A program made the position numbers and the translations under genes. 64,000 bases of DNA from Vicinamibacterales bacterium (GTDB taxonomy: Bacteria > Acidobacteriota > Vicinamibacteria > Vicinamibacterales > 2-12-FULL-66-21), in the NCBI GenBank assembly GCA_035699745.1, contig DASSPH010000010.1, positions 85,445-149,444 of the forward strand, written 5' to 3'. Every line of letters begins with the position of its first letter. Position 1 is the first letter of the stretch. Shown in pieces: positions 50,256 through 61,303 of the stretch. The notes under the pieces were generated by a model, which saw nothing but the letters and a program-made list of their open reading frames with translations, made no database searches and was not told the DNA's origin.

Positions 50256-52986
50256 CTTAGATCCCGGCAGGGTCGCGGCCCTGCACTACGCCTTCACCCG
50301 ATTGCGGAGGCACGCCAAACGCCAAGTATACGCCTTCTCGGCGTTGCTTGTCGGGCTGGGCGCCCCCGCGGCCGGGCAGGGGACGCCCAGTGTGCCATGC
50401 GCGTCCTGCCAGGTGGCGAGCGTCACGCCCCGGCAGGTGGAGAACTTCCCGCCGCGGCTGGACGGCGCGCGGGTGGTCGTGCGGGTCACCCCCGGGGCGC
50501 GCGGGTGGCAGTCCGCGCTCGACGCGCTGCGCTCGCGCGGCGCGCGTCCAGGTCTCCACGTGATCGGCACCCCGGCCGAGGCGGACCCGGTCCTCGCGGC
50601 CGATGTCGACCTCTTGATCCTGGAGCCACTCGCCGGAGATCCCGAGCGGCTGGCGTTCGATCTGAAGCGCGCGCTGGCGGACGCCCGCGGACGGCGTTCC
50701 GCCGCGGCGCTGATGGTCGCGGCGACGGCGAGTCTTGCCGCGGACCTGCGTCAGCGCGGCGTGGAACCGTACGCGGACGCCTTCGTGCCGCCGGCGGCGC
50801 CGATGCTCTCGGCCGACGTGCTCGCGCAGCCCCACGATGGAGCGCTCCGGATCTGGATCCTGCCGGAGGCGGAGGGCACAGCCGCGCGGATCGCGGGGGC
50901 GGCGGCGGTGCTGCAGCGCTGGCTGCCGGAAGGGCTCGTGCCCATGCGCGAACGCGCGCTCTCGTGCGGCGGAGCGCCGGTGCCGACGTACCTGAATCCG
51001 CGCACGCTGGATCTGCTCGGGGTGACGGCCGGCTGCCTTCCTCCAGCCACCGTCGTGTCTGATGTCTCCGGCGCCGCGATCGAGCGCCTCGATCTCGCGA
51101 CGGTGTCCGTATTCCTCGTGCACGCCGGGGAGAGCGGCCGCTTCGCCGAGGGCGTCGACGTCGCCGCTCCGCGCGCGCTCACGGTGGAAGAGATCCTGGC
51201 GCGGCATCAGGCGGCCGCGGCGCGGCAGACGGCGGAGATCGACAGCGTCATTTCCGAGGGCAGCATGGCGCTGACGTTCGAGGCGCCCGGCTTCGTCGCG
51301 CCCGTTACCATCACGTCCGACGCGACCCTGTATCGGGGATCGGGGATCGTCGAGGTCCGCCAGGCGAACATCCGGGTCAATGGGGTCGCGTTCGATGCCC
51401 GCGGCGGCGTGCCGAAGCTGCCGATCATCGAACCCGAGCGCGCCGCGGCGCCGCCGCTGACGATCACCCTCACCGACGTCTACCGGTATCGGCTCGACGG
51501 CCGCGAGCGGATTCGCGGACGCGACTGTTACGTGGTCTCCTTCGGTCCGGAGTCTGCCGCGCGTGCCGATCGGGGTGCGGCGGCGTCGTACTACCGCGGC
51601 CGCGCCTGGATCGACAGCGCGACGTTCGCCCTCGTGCAGGTCTCGGCGGCACAGACCGGGCTTCGCGGCGCGATCGTCGCCTCGGAGCAGACCGACACGT
51701 TCGCGCCCGACGCGCAGGGACGCTGGCTGCTCGCGCGCTCCGACGTGCGCCAGACCTACGAAGGCGCCAGCGTGCGCACGCCGATCCACCGCCTGCTCGT
51801 CATCGACCGTCACGCCGTGAACGCGCCGGACTTCGCCCGACGGCGCGCCGCCGCGCTCGCGTCCGACGACGTCATGCTGCGCGACACGCCGCAGGGATTC
51901 CGCTACATGGCGAAGGCGACCGGCGAGCCGGGGCAGGCGGCGGGCGGGCCGGCCGCGGACGGCCTCCGCGTCGTTGCCGGCCGCGCCACGCGCGTCCGGA
52001 CGTTCGCGTTCGGCGCGATCGTCGACCCGAACATCTCCCGGCCGCTGCCGTTCGCCGGCGTCAGTTATGTGGACTTCGATCTGTTCGGGACCGGCACGCA
52101 GTTCAACGGCTTCTTCGGCGGCACCTATGGCCAGCTGGCGTTCTCGACCCCCTCGCTGCGCGGCACCCGCTGGCAGCTCGCCGGACGCGCCTTCGGCATC
52201 GCGTCGTCGTACAACGATCGCGCCTTCGAGAACGGGCGCGAGCAGTATCCGCTGGACATCCGGCAGCGGCCGGCGCAGGCGGCGGTGTGGCTGCTGCGCC
52301 CGCTGTCGCCGCGGACCGCCGTGCGGATCGAATACGGGTGGGACTACAACCGCTACGCGCGGCACGAGGTGACGGCTCCCGAGTTCGTGGTGCCGCGCAA
52401 CCAGAACGCGCACACGATCCGCCTCGGCCTCGACATGCAGCGGGCCGGGTGGCAGGGATCGATCTGGGGCAGCTACTCGCGCCGGATCGGCTGGCGCGCC
52501 TGGGGGCTGCCGGCGCAGCGCGCGGCGTTCAGCGCCGACGAGGCGGACTACCAGCGCTACGGCGCCAGCGTGCTGCGATCGCGCGCCTGGTCGCGGCGCC
52601 TGACCACGCGCGTCGAAGCCGCGGTGATGGGCGGCAGCGGCCTGGATCGCTTCAGCCGGTATGCGTTTGGCACCTTCGACAACCGCCTGCACGGGTATCC
52701 GTCGGCGCTGATCCGCTACGACCGCGGCGGCGTGATCCGGACGGCGGCCGCGATGTCGCTGTTCCGCGTGCTGCGGCTCGACGGCTTCGCCGACAGCGCG
52801 GTGGTGCGCGATCCCGGATTCGGGCGCGGCCTCCGCCAGTACCCCGGGCTCGGCGCGGCGCTCGAGGCGCCGGCGCCGTTCGGCACGCTGATCGCGGTCG
52901 AGTGGGGCTACGGCCTGCAGGGAATCGACGCCGAAGGGCGGCGCGGCACCCACGTGGTCCGCCTCAGCGGTTACAAGGTGTTCTGA
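50239..52986 (+). CDS. Large exported protein, probable outer-membrane beta-barrel C-terminus
   Basis: A protein of up to 915 residues, function not recognised. A signal-peptide-like segment (RQVYAFSALLVGLGAPAAGQG) lies at residues ~29-49; TTG at 50302 would place it directly at the N-terminus and avoid overlap with the divergent DHH gene. Residues ~60-290 look alpha/beta (GLHVIGTPAEADPVLAADVDLLILEP). The middle (~330-560) is beta-rich. From ~600 alternating strands with aromatic girdle-like residues (FDLFGTGTQFNGFFGGTYGQ, VRIEYGWDYNRYARHEV, WGSYSRRIGWRAWG) suggest a barrel. The chain ends with Phe (SGYKVF), typical for outer-membrane proteins. Confidence 0.65.
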   Translation: MARTRNLDPGRVAALHYAFTRLRRHAKRQVYAFSALLVGLGAPAAGQGTPSVPCASCQVASVTPRQVENFPPRLDGARVVVRVTPGARGWQSALDALRSRGARPGLHVIGTPAEADPVLAADVDLLILEPLAGDPERLAFDLKRALADARGRRSAAALMVAATASLAADLRQRGVEPYADAFVPPAAPMLSADVLAQPHDGALRIWILPEAEGTAARIAGAAAVLQRWLPEGLVPMRERALSCGGAPVPTYLNPRTLDLLGVTAGCLPPATVVSDVSGAAIERLDLATVSVFLVHAGESGRFAEGVDVAAPRALTVEEILARHQAAAARQTAEIDSVISEGSMALTFEAPGFVAPVTITSDATLYRGSGIVEVRQANIRVNGVAFDARGGVPKLPIIEPERAAAPPLTITLTDVYRYRLDGRERIRGRDCYVVSFGPESAARADRGAAASYYRGRAWIDSATFALVQVSAAQTGLRGAIVASEQTDTFAPDAQGRWLLARSDVRQTYEGASVRTPIHRLLVIDRHAVNAPDFARRRAAALASDDVMLRDTPQGFRYMAKATGEPGQAAGGPAADGLRVVAGRATRVRTFAFGAIVDPNISRPLPFAGVSYVDFDLFGTGTQFNGFFGGTYGQLAFSTPSLRGTRWQLAGRAFGIASSYNDRAFENGREQYPLDIRQRPAQAAVWLLRPLSPRTAVRIEYGWDYNRYARHEVTAPEFVVPRNQNAHTIRLGLDMQRAGWQGSIWGSYSRRIGWRAWGLPAQRAAFSADEADYQRYGASVLRSRAWSRRLTTRVEAAVMGGSGLDRFSRYAFGTFDNRLHGYPSALIRYDRGGVIRTAAAMSLFRVLRLDGFADSAVVRDPGFGRGLRQYPGLGAALEAPAPFGTLIAVEWGYGLQGIDAEGRRGTHVVRLSGYKVF

Positions 52987-53035
52987 CGGGCTGCCGATCG
53001 GCGGTATCATCGCGCAGCAGATACCGGGGGCTACC

Positions 53036-53944
53036 ATGAACCGTGCTGGGATCGCTGTCGCTCTCGTCCTGACCAGCGGGCTGACGCCGGCCGCGCAGCA
53101 GCCGACGTTCCGTGCGGGCGTGGATCTCATCCACTTCGGCGTCTCGGTGGTCGACAAGCAGGGCAAGCCGATCGCCGGACTCACGCGTGACGACTTCGCG
53201 GTCGTCGAAGCGGGGAAGAAGCAGGCGGTGCAGTTCTTCGCCGCCGGGAATCCCGCCGAGGCGCCGCCGCTGCACATCGGCCTGCTGCTCGACACCAGCG
53301 GCAGCATGGCGAAGGATCTCGCGGACGCGCGGACGTCCGCGATCAAGTTCGTCAACACGCTCGATCACGCCGCCGACGTCACGCTGGTCGACTTCGACAC
53401 GGAGGTCCGCGTGGCGCGCTTCGCGCCGGAGAGCTATCCGCGCCTGGTGGAGCGCATCCGGGCGCGAAAGCCGGACGGCTGGACGGCCCTCTATGACGCC
53501 ATGGGCGTGTACCTGAACGGCGCGCAGCAGCAGGACGGGCAGAAGGTGCTCGTGCTGTATACCGACGGCGGAGACACGCGCAGCGCGATCAGCTTCTCGG
53601 AGATGCTCGATCTCTGCAAGGCGTCGGACGTGACGGTCTACGCGATCGGCTACATGGAGCACCAGGGCAGCGCGCGGATGCAGCAGAGGAGCGAACTCGA
53701 GCGCGTCGCCAGCCTGACCGGCGGCCAGGCGTACTTCCCGGGTGTGGCCAAGGATCTGGACGGCGTGTTCGAAAAGATCCGCGCCGAGCTGGCCGGCCGC
53801 TACACGCTCGGCTACCTCTCCTCCGACCCGCGCACCGACGGCGCCTGGCGCCCGGTGGAGATCAAGCTTCTCCGCCAGGACCTCAAAGGCGCCCGCCTCC
53901 GCACGCGGTCCGGGTACTTCGCGCCGTACAAGCAGGGGTCATAA
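53036..53944 (+). CDS. VWFA-related exported protein, acidobacterial type
   Basis: A 302-residue protein with a signal peptide (MNRAGIAVALVLTSGLTPAA). A short N-terminal domain (VDLIHFGVSVVDKQGKPIAGLTRDDF in two adjoining parts) is followed by a von Willebrand A domain with the metal-ion site DTSGSM, DGWTALYDAM and VLYTDGGDT. It ends with TRSGYFAPY. This layout matches the VWFA-related family abundant in Acidobacteriota. It probably mediates protein-protein contacts outside the cytosol. A GGGGG run precedes the ATG. Confidence 0.9.
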   Translation: MNRAGIAVALVLTSGLTPAAQQPTFRAGVDLIHFGVSVVDKQGKPIAGLTRDDFAVVEAGKKQAVQFFAAGNPAEAPPLHIGLLLDTSGSMAKDLADARTSAIKFVNTLDHAADVTLVDFDTEVRVARFAPESYPRLVERIRARKPDGWTALYDAMGVYLNGAQQQDGQKVLVLYTDGGDTRSAISFSEMLDLCKASDVTVYAIGYMEHQGSARMQQRSELERVASLTGGQAYFPGVAKDLDGVFEKIRAELAGRYTLGYLSSDPRTDGAWRPVEIKLLRQDLKGARLRTRSGYFAPYKQGS

Positions 53945-53959
53945 CGCGGGGGGCGGGGG

Positions 53960-54205
53960 ACGGGTTCCCGTCACGGGTTCCCGTCACGGGTTCTCCAGGT
54001 TCTCCGGGTTCTCCGGGTTCTTCGGGTTCAGGTTCTTCGGGTTCAGGGTTCGAACCCGTAGAACCCGGAGAACCCGGAGAACCCGTCGTAGAACCCCGAA
54101 CCCGTAGAACCCGAACCCGTAGAACCCGAACCCGTAGAACCCGAAGAACCCGGAGAACCCGGAGAACCCGTTGTGCAACCCGTGGAACCCGAACCACCCG
54201 TCCCC
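53960..54205. repeat. GGGTTCTCC 9-mer dyad island upstream of uvrB
   Basis: The 292-nt gap before uvrB is mostly repeat. Left arm 53998-54029 (units gggttctcc, gggttcttc) has a perfect 32-bp reverse complement at 54137-54168. The 107-nt loop holds more GAACCCGTA- and GAACCCGGA-type units. ACGGGTTCCCGTC copies precede it (53960-53989). Only about 30 nt separate the island from the uvrB start. Confidence 0.96.
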
Positions 54206-54220
54206 CGCCCGAGACCGTGG

Positions 54221-54226
54221 TACGAT
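54221..54226 (+). promoter_or_regulatory. Candidate -10 element of uvrB
   Basis: TACGAT ends 10 nt before the uvrB ATG. The same hexamer at the same distance precedes the Gfo/Idh/MocA gene at 13.9 kb. No LexA-like site could be identified. Confidence 0.4.
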
Positions 54227-54236
54227 CTCGGGTTCA

Positions 54237-56252
<2,016 letters not shown>

Positions 56253-57029
56253 TTGCCTGCCAAGCGAATCGAGTCCTGGGCGAAGGACGCGACGCTCGAG
56301 GTCCAGGAGTACGTCCGCCTGCTCGCCCGCGTGGCGCGGGGGACCTTCTCGCGTCCGATCTACTACCGCGACATCATCGAGCAGTTCGACGCCATCGGCA
56401 TCGGGTCGCTGACCGTCGTGCTGCTCGCCGGGCTGTTCACCGGGATGGTGCTGGCGCTCAACTCCGGCATGACGCTCGATCAGTTCGGGGCGCGATCGAT
56501 GATCGGCCGGTTGATCAGCGCCTCGATGGTGAAGGAGCTCGGCCCGGTGCTGAGCGGGCTGATGGTGTCGGGGCGCGTCGGCTCGGGCATCGCGGCGGAG
56601 CTCGGATCGATGCAGGTCACCGATCAGATCGCGGCGCTGCGCGCGCTCGGCACCGATCCGGTCCGCAAGCTGGTGGTGCCGCGCGTCCTCGCCGGGGTGC
56701 TGATGATGCCGCTGCTCAGCATCCTCGCCACCGGCATCGGCATGGTCGGCGGCTGGGTCGTCACCGTGCTGCAGTTCCACGTCGCCAGCTCGGTCTACTG
56801 GAGCAGCGTCGTCCAGGGGCTCTACATCCAGGACGTCTGGATGGGGATCATCAAGCCGATCTTCCTCGGGTTCACCATCGTGACGATCGGCTGCCACGTC
56901 GGCATGCGGACGACGGGCGGCACGCAGGGCGTCGGCAGCTCGACCAAGCTCGCCGTCGTCGCCAGCTCGGTCGCGGTGATCGCGGTCGACTTCATGGTCA
57001 CCAAGGTCCTGATCGTGCTGATCTACTGA
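56253..57029 (+). CDS. mlaE: MlaE-type permease of a lipid ABC transporter
   Basis: A 258-residue inner-membrane permease. Family motifs are LAGLFTGMVLALNSGM, FGARSMIGRLISASMVKELGPVLSGLMVSGRVGSG (across two adjoining segments) and AELGSMQVTDQIAALRALGTDPV. It has about five TM segments. With MlaF and MlaD it moves phospholipids between inner and outer membranes. The start is TTG directly after the uvrB stop. Confidence 0.95.
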   Translation: MPAKRIESWAKDATLEVQEYVRLLARVARGTFSRPIYYRDIIEQFDAIGIGSLTVVLLAGLFTGMVLALNSGMTLDQFGARSMIGRLISASMVKELGPVLSGLMVSGRVGSGIAAELGSMQVTDQIAALRALGTDPVRKLVVPRVLAGVLMMPLLSILATGIGMVGGWVVTVLQFHVASSVYWSSVVQGLYIQDVWMGIIKPIFLGFTIVTIGCHVGMRTTGGTQGVGSSTKLAVVASSVAVIAVDFMVTKVLIVLIY

Positions 57030-57030
57030 G

Positions 57031-57885
57031 ATGGCGCCGCTCGATACCTCCCGTTCGGCGCTGCTCGACGAAGCGCTGGCGTTCGGCGGGCCGATCGTCG
57101 TGTTCGATCAGGTGAATCTGGCGTTCGACGAGAAGGTGATCCTGCGCGGCGTGAGCTTCACGCTGCAGACCGGCCACACCAAGATCTTCCTCGGCGCGAG
57201 CGGCGCGGGGAAGTCGACGATCCTGCGGCTGGCGCTCGGACTGCTGCGGCCGGACACCGGCCGCATCTTCGTCAACGGCGAGCAGATCGACGGCATGTCG
57301 GAGGACGCGCTGATGCGCGTGCGCGCCGATCTCGGCATGGTGTTCCAGGAGGGGGCGCTGTTCGATTCGCTGACCGTCCGCGAGAACGTCGGCTACAAGC
57401 TCTTCGAGGAGCTGCAGTGGCCGATCGACAAGGCCAACGCGCGGGTCGAGGAGGTGCTCGGCTTCGTCGGCCTGGGGGAGTTCATCGATCGCATGCCGTC
57501 CGAGCTGTCGGGCGGCCAGCGGCGCCGCGTCGCGATCGCGCGCGCGATGGCGGCCAAGCCACGCATCCTGCTCTACGACGAGCCGACGACCGGGCTCGAC
57601 CCGATCACGTCGCTGAGCGTCGACGAGGAGATCATCAAGCTTCGCGATCTCGAGGGGGTCAGCTCGGTGCTGGTGACGCATCAGCTGCGCGATGCGTTCT
57701 TCGTCGCCGAGCACGCGGCGACGCGCGAGGGCAGCGAGGTGTCGTTCGCCAAGGCCGACGACGACAAGGCGCAGCAGGCCGAGTTCATCATGCTGAAGGA
57801 CGGCCGCATCCATTTCGAGGGGAACGCCGGCGAGCTGCGCGCGCTCGCCCGGCATGACGAGTACGTGCAGTCGTTTCTGTCGTGA
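57031..57885 (+). CDS. mlaF: MlaF-type ATPase of a lipid ABC transporter
   Basis: A 284-residue ABC ATPase. Walker A is GASGAGKST, the Q-loop region is MVFQEGALFDSLTVRENV, the signature is LSGGQRRRVAIARAM, and Walker B is ILLYDEPTTGLDPITS, followed by the H-loop VLVTHQLRD. It is longer than typical MlaF by an N-terminal ~20 residues and an insert after the H-loop (residues ~225-255). It starts 1 nt after mlaE. Confidence 0.95.
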   Translation: MAPLDTSRSALLDEALAFGGPIVVFDQVNLAFDEKVILRGVSFTLQTGHTKIFLGASGAGKSTILRLALGLLRPDTGRIFVNGEQIDGMSEDALMRVRADLGMVFQEGALFDSLTVRENVGYKLFEELQWPIDKANARVEEVLGFVGLGEFIDRMPSELSGGQRRRVAIARAMAAKPRILLYDEPTTGLDPITSLSVDEEIIKLRDLEGVSSVLVTHQLRDAFFVAEHAATREGSEVSFAKADDDKAQQAEFIMLKDGRIHFEGNAGELRALARHDEYVQSFLS

Positions 57886-57943
57886 CCGCTGCCGATGACC
57901 GAGAACCGATACACTCCAACCGGACACAAGCAAGGACTCAGCA

Positions 57944-58984
57944 ATGCCTAGGACTCGATCGCTCGCCTGGTCGGAACTGAAAATCGGCGTCATGGCCGTG
58001 ATTGCGCTGGCGCTCACCGCCGTGCTGGTGGTCGCCGTCGGCGGGGCGAGCGGATTCGCGTGGGAGCGCTACGACCTCAAGACCAGCTTCCCCAACGTGC
58101 AGGGGCTGAAGAGCGGCGCCATCGTCCGCGTGGCCGGCGTCGAGGTCGGCAAGGTGACGAAGGTGGAACTGTCGGGCACGGGGGTCGACGTCCATCTGTC
58201 GATCAAGAAGGAGAACCAGTCGCGGGTCACCACCGATTCGTTCGCGTCGATCGGGTCGATGAGCCTGCTGGGCGAGCCGCTGATCGACGTGTCGCCGGCC
58301 TCCACCGGAACGCCGCTGAAGGACGGCGACGTCATCAAGTCGCGGCGCCCGGCGGCGCAGCTCGCCGACGTCGCCGAGACCGCGAACCAGGGGATCGAGC
58401 ACGCGACGGCGCTGCTGAAGGACATTCGCGACGGGCGGGGCTCGGTCGGCAAGCTGTTCACGGACGAGGAGCTCTATCGCGAGCTGAACGCCTTCGTCGC
58501 GTCCGCCAACGCGGTGGCGTCGTCGATCAACCGCGGCCAGGGTACGCTGGGCAAGTTCACGCGCGACTCCCGGGTCTACGACGAACTGCAGGGCTCGCTG
58601 AACAACCTGCAGGACATGACCCGCCGGATCAACGCCGGCGAGGGCAGCCTGGGCGCCTTCCTCAAGGACGATCGGCTGGCGAAGTCGCTGACCGCGACGA
58701 GCGGCAACTTCGAGCAGGTCAGCGCGCGGCTGACGCGGAACGACAACACCGCCGGGAAGCTGCTGACGGAAAAGGAGCTGTACGATCGGTTGAACAGCAC
58801 GATCGCGCGCCTCGACGACCTGACCCGCAACCTGAATTCGGGCCAGGGGACGGCCGGCCAGCTGCTGCACAACAAAGAGATGTATGACAATATGAACTCA
58901 GCCGCGAAGGAGCTGAAAGAGCTGATCGCGGCGATCAAACAGGATCCCAAGAAGTACCTCAACGTGCGGGTCAGCATCTTCTGA
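57944..58984 (+). CDS. mlaD: MlaD-like MCE-domain lipid-binding protein
   Basis: A 346-residue protein with one N-terminal TM helix (LKIGVMAVIALALTAVLVVAVGG), a single MCE domain (residues ~40-125: FPNVQGLKSGAIVRVAGVEVGKV, SIGSMSLLGEPLIDV) and a long helical C-terminus made of repeated patterns (GRGSVGKLFTDEELY, GQGTLGKFTRDSRVY, GEGSLGAFLKDDRLA, NTAGKLLTEKELYD, GQGTAGQLLHNKEMYD). The five GxGxxGxxL/F repeats are regularly spaced. It would form the periplasmic channel of the MlaFE transporter. Confidence 0.92.
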   Translation: MPRTRSLAWSELKIGVMAVIALALTAVLVVAVGGASGFAWERYDLKTSFPNVQGLKSGAIVRVAGVEVGKVTKVELSGTGVDVHLSIKKENQSRVTTDSFASIGSMSLLGEPLIDVSPASTGTPLKDGDVIKSRRPAAQLADVAETANQGIEHATALLKDIRDGRGSVGKLFTDEELYRELNAFVASANAVASSINRGQGTLGKFTRDSRVYDELQGSLNNLQDMTRRINAGEGSLGAFLKDDRLAKSLTATSGNFEQVSARLTRNDNTAGKLLTEKELYDRLNSTIARLDDLTRNLNSGQGTAGQLLHNKEMYDNMNSAAKELKELIAAIKQDPKKYLNVRVSIF

Positions 58985-59014
58985 AGAGCGGACAGCGGCA
59001 GACAGAGGAGACAT

Positions 59015-59308
59015 ATGGCGCGAGATGACAGCGGAGCCGGCACCGTCGTCGTGGCGTTCGTGCTCGGCGCGATCACTGGAGCGGCGGTGGCGCTGCTGAT
59101 GGCGCCGGCGACCGGCGAAGAGACGCGGCGGCTGCTGGCCGACAAGGCCCGCGAGGGGCGCGAGCGCGCGGGTGAAGCGGCGCGCCAGGGGCGCGACATG
59201 TGGCACCGGCAGCGCGAGAACCTGAACCAGGCGTTCGAGCGCGGGCGCGAGGCCTACGAGCAGGCGCGCGGCGGATCGCCGATCGCTCCGCCGGGGGAGG
59301 GCGTGTGA
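59015..59308 (+). CDS. YtxH-like small membrane protein
   Basis: A 97-residue protein with an N-terminal TM helix (GTVVVAFVLGAITGAAVALLMAP) followed by the YtxH-type sequence ATGEETRRLLADKAREG and a charged helix. An AGGAGA Shine-Dalgarno precedes the ATG. The stop overlaps the next GTG, so it is coupled to the following gene. Function unknown; YtxH proteins are envelope or stress-associated. Confidence 0.8.
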   Translation: MARDDSGAGTVVVAFVLGAITGAAVALLMAPATGEETRRLLADKAREGRERAGEAARQGRDMWHRQRENLNQAFERGREAYEQARGGSPIAPPGEGV

Positions 59309-59727
59309 ACGAGTGGAGCCAGGCATTTCTCGGCGTCATCGCCGTGTCGACGGCGCTGATGGCCGTGATGCAGATCGGCGCCCTCGTCGTGCTCGCCAGG
59401 GTCGCACTCCAGGTCCGTGAGATCGTCGCGACGTTGCAGAAGGACATCCGGCCGCTGATCGGACGCGCGAATCAGATTGCCGACGAGGCCTCGAAGACGG
59501 CGGCCCTCGCCTCCGCGCAGGCGCAGAAGATCGACCGGCTGGTGACCGACCTGACCCGCCGCGTGGACGAGACGTCCGCGATCGTGCAGCAGGCGATCAT
59601 CACGCCGGTGCGCGAAGGCATGGCGATCGCGGCGGCGCTGAAGGCCGGCCTCGGCGCGCTCCGGCAGATGCGGGACAGCCGGCGGCCGGCCGGGGTCGAA
59701 GAAGAAGACGCGTTGTTCATCGGCTAG
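59305..59727 (+). CDS. Single-TM coiled-coil protein (DUF948-like)
   Basis: A 140-residue protein with an N-terminal TM helix (FLGVIAVSTALMAVMQIGALVVL) and a long amphipathic helix (IVATLQKDIRPLIGRANQIADEAS, IDRLVTDLTRRVDETSAIVQQA in separate stretches) that resembles DUF948 proteins. It is paired with YtxH-like genes in other bacteria as well. The start is GTG overlapping the preceding TGA. Confidence 0.7.
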   Translation: MNEWSQAFLGVIAVSTALMAVMQIGALVVLARVALQVREIVATLQKDIRPLIGRANQIADEASKTAALASAQAQKIDRLVTDLTRRVDETSAIVQQAIITPVREGMAIAAALKAGLGALRQMRDSRRPAGVEEEDALFIG

Positions 59728-59740
59728 CGTGGGAGGGCGC

Positions 59741-60289
59741 ATGAAGACGGGACTCGCCTTCGTTCTACTCGCCACGATGATGGTCGCGCCGGCCGCGGCG
59801 CGCGCGCAGGACACCCGGTCGGTCGACCTGGCGAAGCAGCTCACCGGCCTGCTCGACCAGAAGAAGCTGGACGCGATTGCGGTCGCCGACGCGCAGAATC
59901 CCGGGTCCTACATCGCGGCGCTGTACTTCCCGGGCACGCAGCTGCTCGTGGTCTCGGCGAAGTATTCGGCCCCGCAGCTCCTGACCGAGCTCCTGGCGCG
60001 CAAGGACTATCGCGCGGTCTACGCCGAACTGTCGTCCGCCTCGGTGCCCGGATCGAAAGTCCTGATCAACGACGTCTACGCCAACGGGCTGGTGATCCGG
60101 CCGTCGGGGTCGAATCCGCCGGACAGCCTGGAGAGCGCGGCGTCGAACACGACCTTCGACGGCGCCTGGAAGAAGGCGAAGCTCACGGAAGCGGACTACG
60201 TGAAGGCGTTCGGCGCCGCAGACGCGGCCTACACCCGGGCCCTGCAGGCGCTGATCGCCCAGGTGAAGACGCTCGGCACCGCCGAGTAA
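59741..60289 (+). CDS. Exported protein of unknown function
   Basis: A 182-residue protein with a Sec signal peptide (MKTGLAFVLLATMMVAPAAARAQ). The mature part is soluble, with IAALYFPGTQLLVVSAKYSAP and KVLINDVYANGL as the clearest strands. No known domain was recognised. The ATG at 59741 follows a strong GGGAGGG (59731-59737); a GTG 12 nt upstream is disfavoured. It is last in the series after the MCE operon. Confidence 0.65.
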   Translation: MKTGLAFVLLATMMVAPAAARAQDTRSVDLAKQLTGLLDQKKLDAIAVADAQNPGSYIAALYFPGTQLLVVSAKYSAPQLLTELLARKDYRAVYAELSSASVPGSKVLINDVYANGLVIRPSGSNPPDSLESAASNTTFDGAWKKAKLTEADYVKAFGAADAAYTRALQALIAQVKTLGTAE

Positions 60290-60323
60290 TCGCGCGCCTG
60301 CGGGGGGAATCGCGTCGGGGAAT

Positions 60324-60398
60324 TGGTGGGCGCTAGTGGATTCGAACCACTGACCCCCGCCGTGTGAAGGCGATGCTCTACCGCTGAGCCAAGCGCCC
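60324..60398 (-). tRNA. tRNA-Val (anticodon CAC)
   Basis: The minus strand folds into a full cloverleaf: acceptor stem GGGCGCT/AGCGCCC, D arm GCTC...GAGC, anticodon stem TCGCC/GGCGG with loop TTCACAC (anticodon CAC, reading GUG), T arm AGTGG-TTCGAAT-CCACT, discriminator A and an encoded CCA. Confidence 0.95.
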
Positions 60399-60418
60399 AA
60401 TTCCTGGAAGAGACAGAC

Positions 60419-60448
60419 AGTCTAGCGTACGCCCGCGGCCGCGCGCAA
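60419..60448 (-). promoter_or_regulatory. Candidate promoter of tRNA-Val
   Basis: On the minus strand TTGCGC (60443-60448) and TAGACT (60419-60424) are 18 bp apart, and the predicted start lies about 10-15 nt before the mature tRNA. Confidence 0.45.
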
Positions 60449-60460
60449 AGACGCGATCGC

Positions 60461-61303
60461 TCACGCGCGGCACGCCGACAGCACCCTGGTCAGAACGCCG
60501 CCGACGTCCCCCTCCACCTTCACCGCGGCCATGGCATCGGCGCGCGTGACGCCGCGGTTCACGATCGCGATCGGCACGCCTGCCGCCTGCGCCTGGAGCA
60601 CGAAGCGGTACCCCGAATACACCATCAGCGACGATCCGGCGACGAGGAGCGCGTTGCAGCGTGCCAGCGCGTCGCGCGCGGCGGCATAGCGTGCGGCAGG
60701 AACGTTCTCGCCGAAGAACACCACGTCCGGCTTCAGCAGGCCGCCGCACCGGCCGCAGTGCGGCGCGGCGAAGGCCTCGACGGATGCGGCGTCGATGTCG
60801 GCATCGCCGTCCGGCGCGGTCGCCGGGGCGGCATGCCATCCGGCGTTCGCCGCCGTCATCGTCTCCTGCAGCTCCGCCCTCGAGGTGCGGGCACCGCATC
60901 CAAGACACAGAACCTCGTCGAGCCTGTCGTGGAGATCGACGACCGCGCGGCTGCCGGCGCGCTGATGGAGCCGGTCGACGTTCTGCGTGACCAGGTGCGC
61001 CAGCGTTCCTGCCGCTTCCCAGGCCGCGAACGCATGGTGCGCGGCGCCCGGGGCAGCGGCGGTGAAGCGCGGCCAGCCGGCGTAGGCCCGCGCCCAGTAC
61101 CGGCGGTAGACGGCGGGCCGGGTGCGGAACGCCTGGATCATGACCGGCGGACGCCGTTTCCAGGCGCCGTGCTCGTCGCGGTAGTCGGGAATGCCCGAGG
61201 CCGTGCTGCAGCCGGCGCCGGTGAGCGCGAACACCCGGCGATGGCGCGAGATCCACTGGCGCAGCGGCTCATCAGGGCTGGCCGACACACGGGCATCGTA
61301 CAT
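60461..61303 (-). CDS. Sir2-family NAD-dependent protein deacylase
   Basis: A 280-residue sirtuin. NAD-binding motifs are ALTGAGCSTASGIPDYRD, TQNVDRLHQRAG with the catalytic His in VDLHDRLDEV, the zinc Cys pairs CLGC and CGRC, KPDVVFFGENVP, and VAGSSLMVY near the end. The first motif has GIPDYR rather than GIPDFR, common in bacterial class II sirtuins. The ATG codon overlaps the first unit of an 8-mer repeat array. Confidence 0.93.
   Translation of the reverse strand: MYDARVSASPDEPLRQWISRHRRVFALTGAGCSTASGIPDYRDEHGAWKRRPPVMIQAFRTRPAVYRRYWARAYAGWPRFTAAAPGAAHHAFAAWEAAGTLAHLVTQNVDRLHQRAGSRAVVDLHDRLDEVLCLGCGARTSRAELQETMTAANAGWHAAPATAPDGDADIDAASVEAFAAPHCGRCGGLLKPDVVFFGENVPAARYAAARDALARCNALLVAGSSLMVYSGYRFVLQAQAAGVPIAIVNRGVTRADAMAAVKVEGDVGGVLTRVLSACRA

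Noticed and set aside
60324..60398. tRNA-Val as an integration site
   Set aside because: No integrase gene or direct repeat of the tRNA 3' end was found nearby.
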